From assembly GCA_001828445.1 (NCBI GenBank), contig MHYJ01000052.1, forward strand, positions 1 to 16,436: a stretch of DNA of 16,436 nucleotides, in the 5' to 3' direction. Below, piece by piece: positions 14,884-16,436 of this stretch; within the stretch, counting starts at the first letter, position 1, and every line of letters begins with the position of its first letter. The notes under the pieces were generated by a model. It was not told where the DNA came from. It ran no database searches and worked only from the letters and a program-made list of their open reading frames with translations. Origin of the DNA: Planctomycetes bacterium RBG_16_43_13 (lineage in GTDB: Bacteria > Planctomycetota > MHYJ01). Made by a program: the position numbers and the translations under genes.

Positions 14884-15728
14884 TAATTCCTCACCGTACA
14901 CGTTGAAGACGTTGGAGCCGCCGGCCAGGGATTAAACGGTTCAGTAGTGACAGTGTCCGGAGTTCCGCTTGCCGATGCAACTATTTCCCTTGACTCGTTA
15001 CCGCAGTATAACTTCATCCCCCTGAATTGGTTCGTGACGGATACACCCTCTGAGTTAAGGGATAATACGAATGTACCGGCGTTACTTGTTAAGTCAATAG
15101 CGGCGACCCATCCCATACGTTTTTCCAGCGTATCAGTTATTTTTGTATCTGTAATAGCATCAGTGGCTATAGATGTCGCTGTAATGCCCCCTGATCCTAC
15201 AGACCCTATTGATCCGGATATGCTGCCCGTAATGTCCATAGTCTGATTTGGTAAATCTATATTAGTGAGACCCGCACCGGCGGTACCTATTCTGGTATAA
15301 GTATCTGACTCTATGTTGTCTACCAAATTCACGGTAGTTATCAATTGTTTCATATCTGCCGCACCCTGACAGTAAAGTTTCACACCTTCGGTACCTGTGA
15401 TTAAAGCGGCATTAGGGATACCTATCTGATACATACCCGGCATATTGGTTCCATCTACTACGATAAACCCGCCGGTTGCCCATGTACCAAGCGTCATCGT
15501 GGCAAGGGATATGACAGTTGATGATGCCGCACCGGAACGGTAATAGTAACAGGTAAGGCCGGCAGCATTGTAAACCAATCCGGTTAATCCTGCGCCTGTT
15601 GTGGAGTGTGTGACGTAGACTTCCGCTAACTGACTGGTAGCGCCCTTCTTAACTGTCACCTCTGAATATGCGGATGTGCTGATCATCAATGCAATGATGA
15701 ATATTAATATCTTGACTGTTTTTTTCAT
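14883..15728 (-). CDS. Exported modular phage protein (signal peptide, fibre-like domains)
   Basis: A 281-aa protein starting MKKTVKILIFIIALMISTSA, a clear Sec signal peptide with probable cleavage after Ser22 (AYS). The mature part begins with a beta domain at about 25-135 (SQLAEVYVTHSTTGAGLTG, GLTCYYYRSGAASSTVISL, NMPGMYQIGIPNAALITGTE), a pattern I associate with fibre or structural proteins of environmental phages. A repeat region follows (GSISGSIGSVGSGGI, then ATSIATDAITDTKITDTLEK), and then a C-terminal beta domain that ends in Cys277, like the 310-aa neighbour. There are four Cys. The frame extends 24 codons upstream through the end of the 100-aa gene. ATG 15726-15728, behind GGAGTAACA, is the likely start. 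It lies in a coupled run with the HTH gene. Function unknown; export is inferred from the signal peptide. Confidence 0.73.
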   Translation of the reverse strand: MKKTVKILIFIIALMISTSAYSEVTVKKGATSQLAEVYVTHSTTGAGLTGLVYNAAGLTCYYYRSGAASSTVISLATMTLGTWATGGFIVVDGTNMPGMYQIGIPNAALITGTEGVKLYCQGAADMKQLITTVNLVDNIESDTYTRIGTAGAGLTNIDLPNQTMDITGSISGSIGSVGSGGITATSIATDAITDTKITDTLEKRMGWVAAIDLTSNAGTFVLSLNSEGVSVTNQFRGMKLYCGNESREIVASASGTPDTVTTEPFNPWPAAPTSSTCTVRN

Positions 15729-15730
15729 TG

Positions 15731-16033
15731 TTACTCCAATACTATAACGATTGCGCCTGAGCCAACACCGCTTATCGCAATCTTTATGTTTTGTATCCAT
15801 GCACCATGAAAATATTTAATAATACTTTGATTTGCAGTAACGCAAGTTTCATTAAATACATCATGTCCCCTATCGTCTGTAATGAGTGCCGTATGAGCTG
15901 CCGTAGATGGTTCTTGCCATTCTATCGAATTAACCTTAAGCATGGTACCCGCCTTATAACCAAAGCTCGAATTGACATCAATTGCCGCTGTGAATGTATC
16001 TAAACTTATCCTTGCCCCAAAAGTATTAGCCAT
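15731..16033 (-). CDS. Small beta-rich phage protein of unknown function
   Basis: A 100-aa protein without signal peptide. It contains ARISLDTFTAAIDVNSSFG, KVNSIEWQEPSTAAHTALIT and a C-terminal strand block KIAISGVGSGAIVIVLE. I have the impression of similar small proteins near structural genes in environmental phages, but no named family. The start ATG 16031-16033 has AGGAGG 7 bases upstream. Its stop (15731-15733) is 2 bases before the next ATG. A minor virion or accessory role is possible. Confidence 0.6.
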   Translation of the reverse strand: MANTFGARISLDTFTAAIDVNSSFGYKAGTMLKVNSIEWQEPSTAAHTALITDDRGHDVFNETCVTANQSIIKYFHGAWIQNIKIAISGVGSGAIVIVLE

Positions 16034-16044
16034 TTAAAAACCTC

Positions 16045-16230
16045 CTATAAAATAATTATAAATAATACCCAACACATTTTCATGTGCATACATAAATTCA
16101 TTGACCCACAAACATCTATTGGAATTCCAGCATCTACATATGTTATTACCCAATTAGAGCCACGATATGCCCCCGCTCCGGCATAAAGCCCTTGAGTTGA
16201 CACGATATGCGTTGACCAATCAAATATCAT
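16045..16230 (-). CDS. Doubtful 61-aa ORF with hydrophobic C-terminus
   Basis: A frame starting at ATG 16228-16230, overlapping the end of the partial gene at the right edge by 11 bases. It contains STQGLYAGAGAYRGSNWVIT and ends in hydrophobic MKMCWVLFIIIL. The ribosome binding site is weak. The first two thirds look protein-like and beta-rich; the tail may be a run-on through an AT-rich gap. No family is recognised. Confidence 0.42.
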   Translation of the reverse strand: MIFDWSTHIVSTQGLYAGAGAYRGSNWVITYVDAGIPIDVCGSMNLCMHMKMCWVLFIIIL

Positions 16231-16435
16231 ATTGTTGCACCACTATCTCTATAGCTAAGGCCAAATCCCTTTTTCTTATATCGGGATATTTTTTGATAAG
16301 TTTTGCGAAACACTGATGCCTTTTCCATTCACCTGACACGTCTGGTACTTTCTCTAATGCCATTATAATTTCTAAGGCGGCAGGTAATATGTCTTCTATG
16401 TATTCCGGTATTATGAGAACATTGTCCGGTATCGG
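16220..16435 (-). CDS. Partial helical phage protein cut by the right edge
   Basis: The last 71 residues of a gene that begins beyond the right edge. The visible end is largely helical (LPAALEIIMALEKV, then EWKRHQCFAKLIKKYPDIRK and RDLALAIEIVVQQYDI) and finishes with TGA at 16220-16222. The pattern GEWKRHQ-x6-KKYPD-x-RKRD-x3-AIE has the feel of a conserved small phage protein, but I know no name. Its position upstream of the late genes leaves a packaging or assembly role open. Confidence 0.6.
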   Translation of the reverse strand, partial: PIPDNVLIIPEYIEDILPAALEIIMALEKVPDVSGEWKRHQCFAKLIKKYPDIRKRDLALAIEIVVQQYDI

Positions 16436-16436
16436 T

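Noticed and set aside
15729..15800. The 24-codon upstream extension of the exported 281-aa protein
   Set aside because: It overlaps the 100-aa gene and would bury the signal peptide; ATG at 15728 has a good ribosome binding site.
16057..16064. TATAAATA, resembling a T4 late promoter
   Set aside because: It is on the plus strand, opposite to all genes, in AT-rich sequence; a chance match is likely.
1..16436. Search for tRNA, CRISPR array, integrase, attachment site, insertion sequence or anti-defence gene
   Set aside because: No cloverleaf, regular spaced repeats, recombinase motifs or transposase motifs were recognised by eye on either strand.

Overview
The window is the packaging, head and tail-completion module of a tailed double-stranded DNA bacteriophage or prophage (Caudoviricetes). 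Every gene I can support is on the minus strand, so transcription runs from the right end to the left end. A podovirus-like virion is inferred. The portal and terminase lead to a capsid block, then a P22 gp4-like adaptor, a large P22 gp10-like (or T7 gp12-like) tail hub protein and a Gly/Ala-rich ejection-type protein. No tape-measure, tail-tube or sheath gene is visible. Strong Shine-Dalgarno sequences (AGGAGG or AAGGAGG) precede most genes, so the host is a bacterium with ordinary initiation. The host taxon cannot be read from the sequence. No integrase, repressor, lysis, replication, tRNA or CRISPR feature is visible, and both edges cut through genes.

Right part (16436 to 13335, read leftward): the tail of a truncated helical protein, a doubtful 61-aa ORF and a small 100-aa protein come first. 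A tightly coupled run of small overlaps follows: a Sec-signal-bearing 281-aa modular protein, a 73-aa stand-alone Crp-type helix-turn-helix protein, a Sec-signal-bearing fibronectin-III protein, and a Sec-signal-bearing, cysteine-rich 310-aa modular protein. This last gene overlaps the large terminase gene by ATGA.

Middle part (13338 to 5955): large terminase, portal, a 96-aa helical protein, a 92-aa CxxC protein and a possible 32-aa coiled-coil peptide. A strong terminator-like hairpin follows, then an acidic scaffolding-like protein, a zinc-ribbon protein, a 262-aa beta-rich capsid-associated protein and the major capsid protein.

Left part (5955 to 1): a perfect 12-bp hairpin, a right-handed beta-helix protein, a second terminator-like hairpin, a helical 177-aa protein, the adaptor with an inserted beta domain, the 829-aa tail hub, the ejection-type protein and the start of another gene cut by the edge.

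The most unusual point is the group of three genes next to terminase that encode textbook signal peptides although two of them are built like phage fibre or structural proteins. Virion parts assemble in the cytoplasm, so these are candidates for phage-encoded cell-surface or periplasmic proteins expressed with the late genes. The second notable pattern is three hairpins placed directly before the ribosome binding sites of abundant structural genes, with almost no room for a promoter after them.
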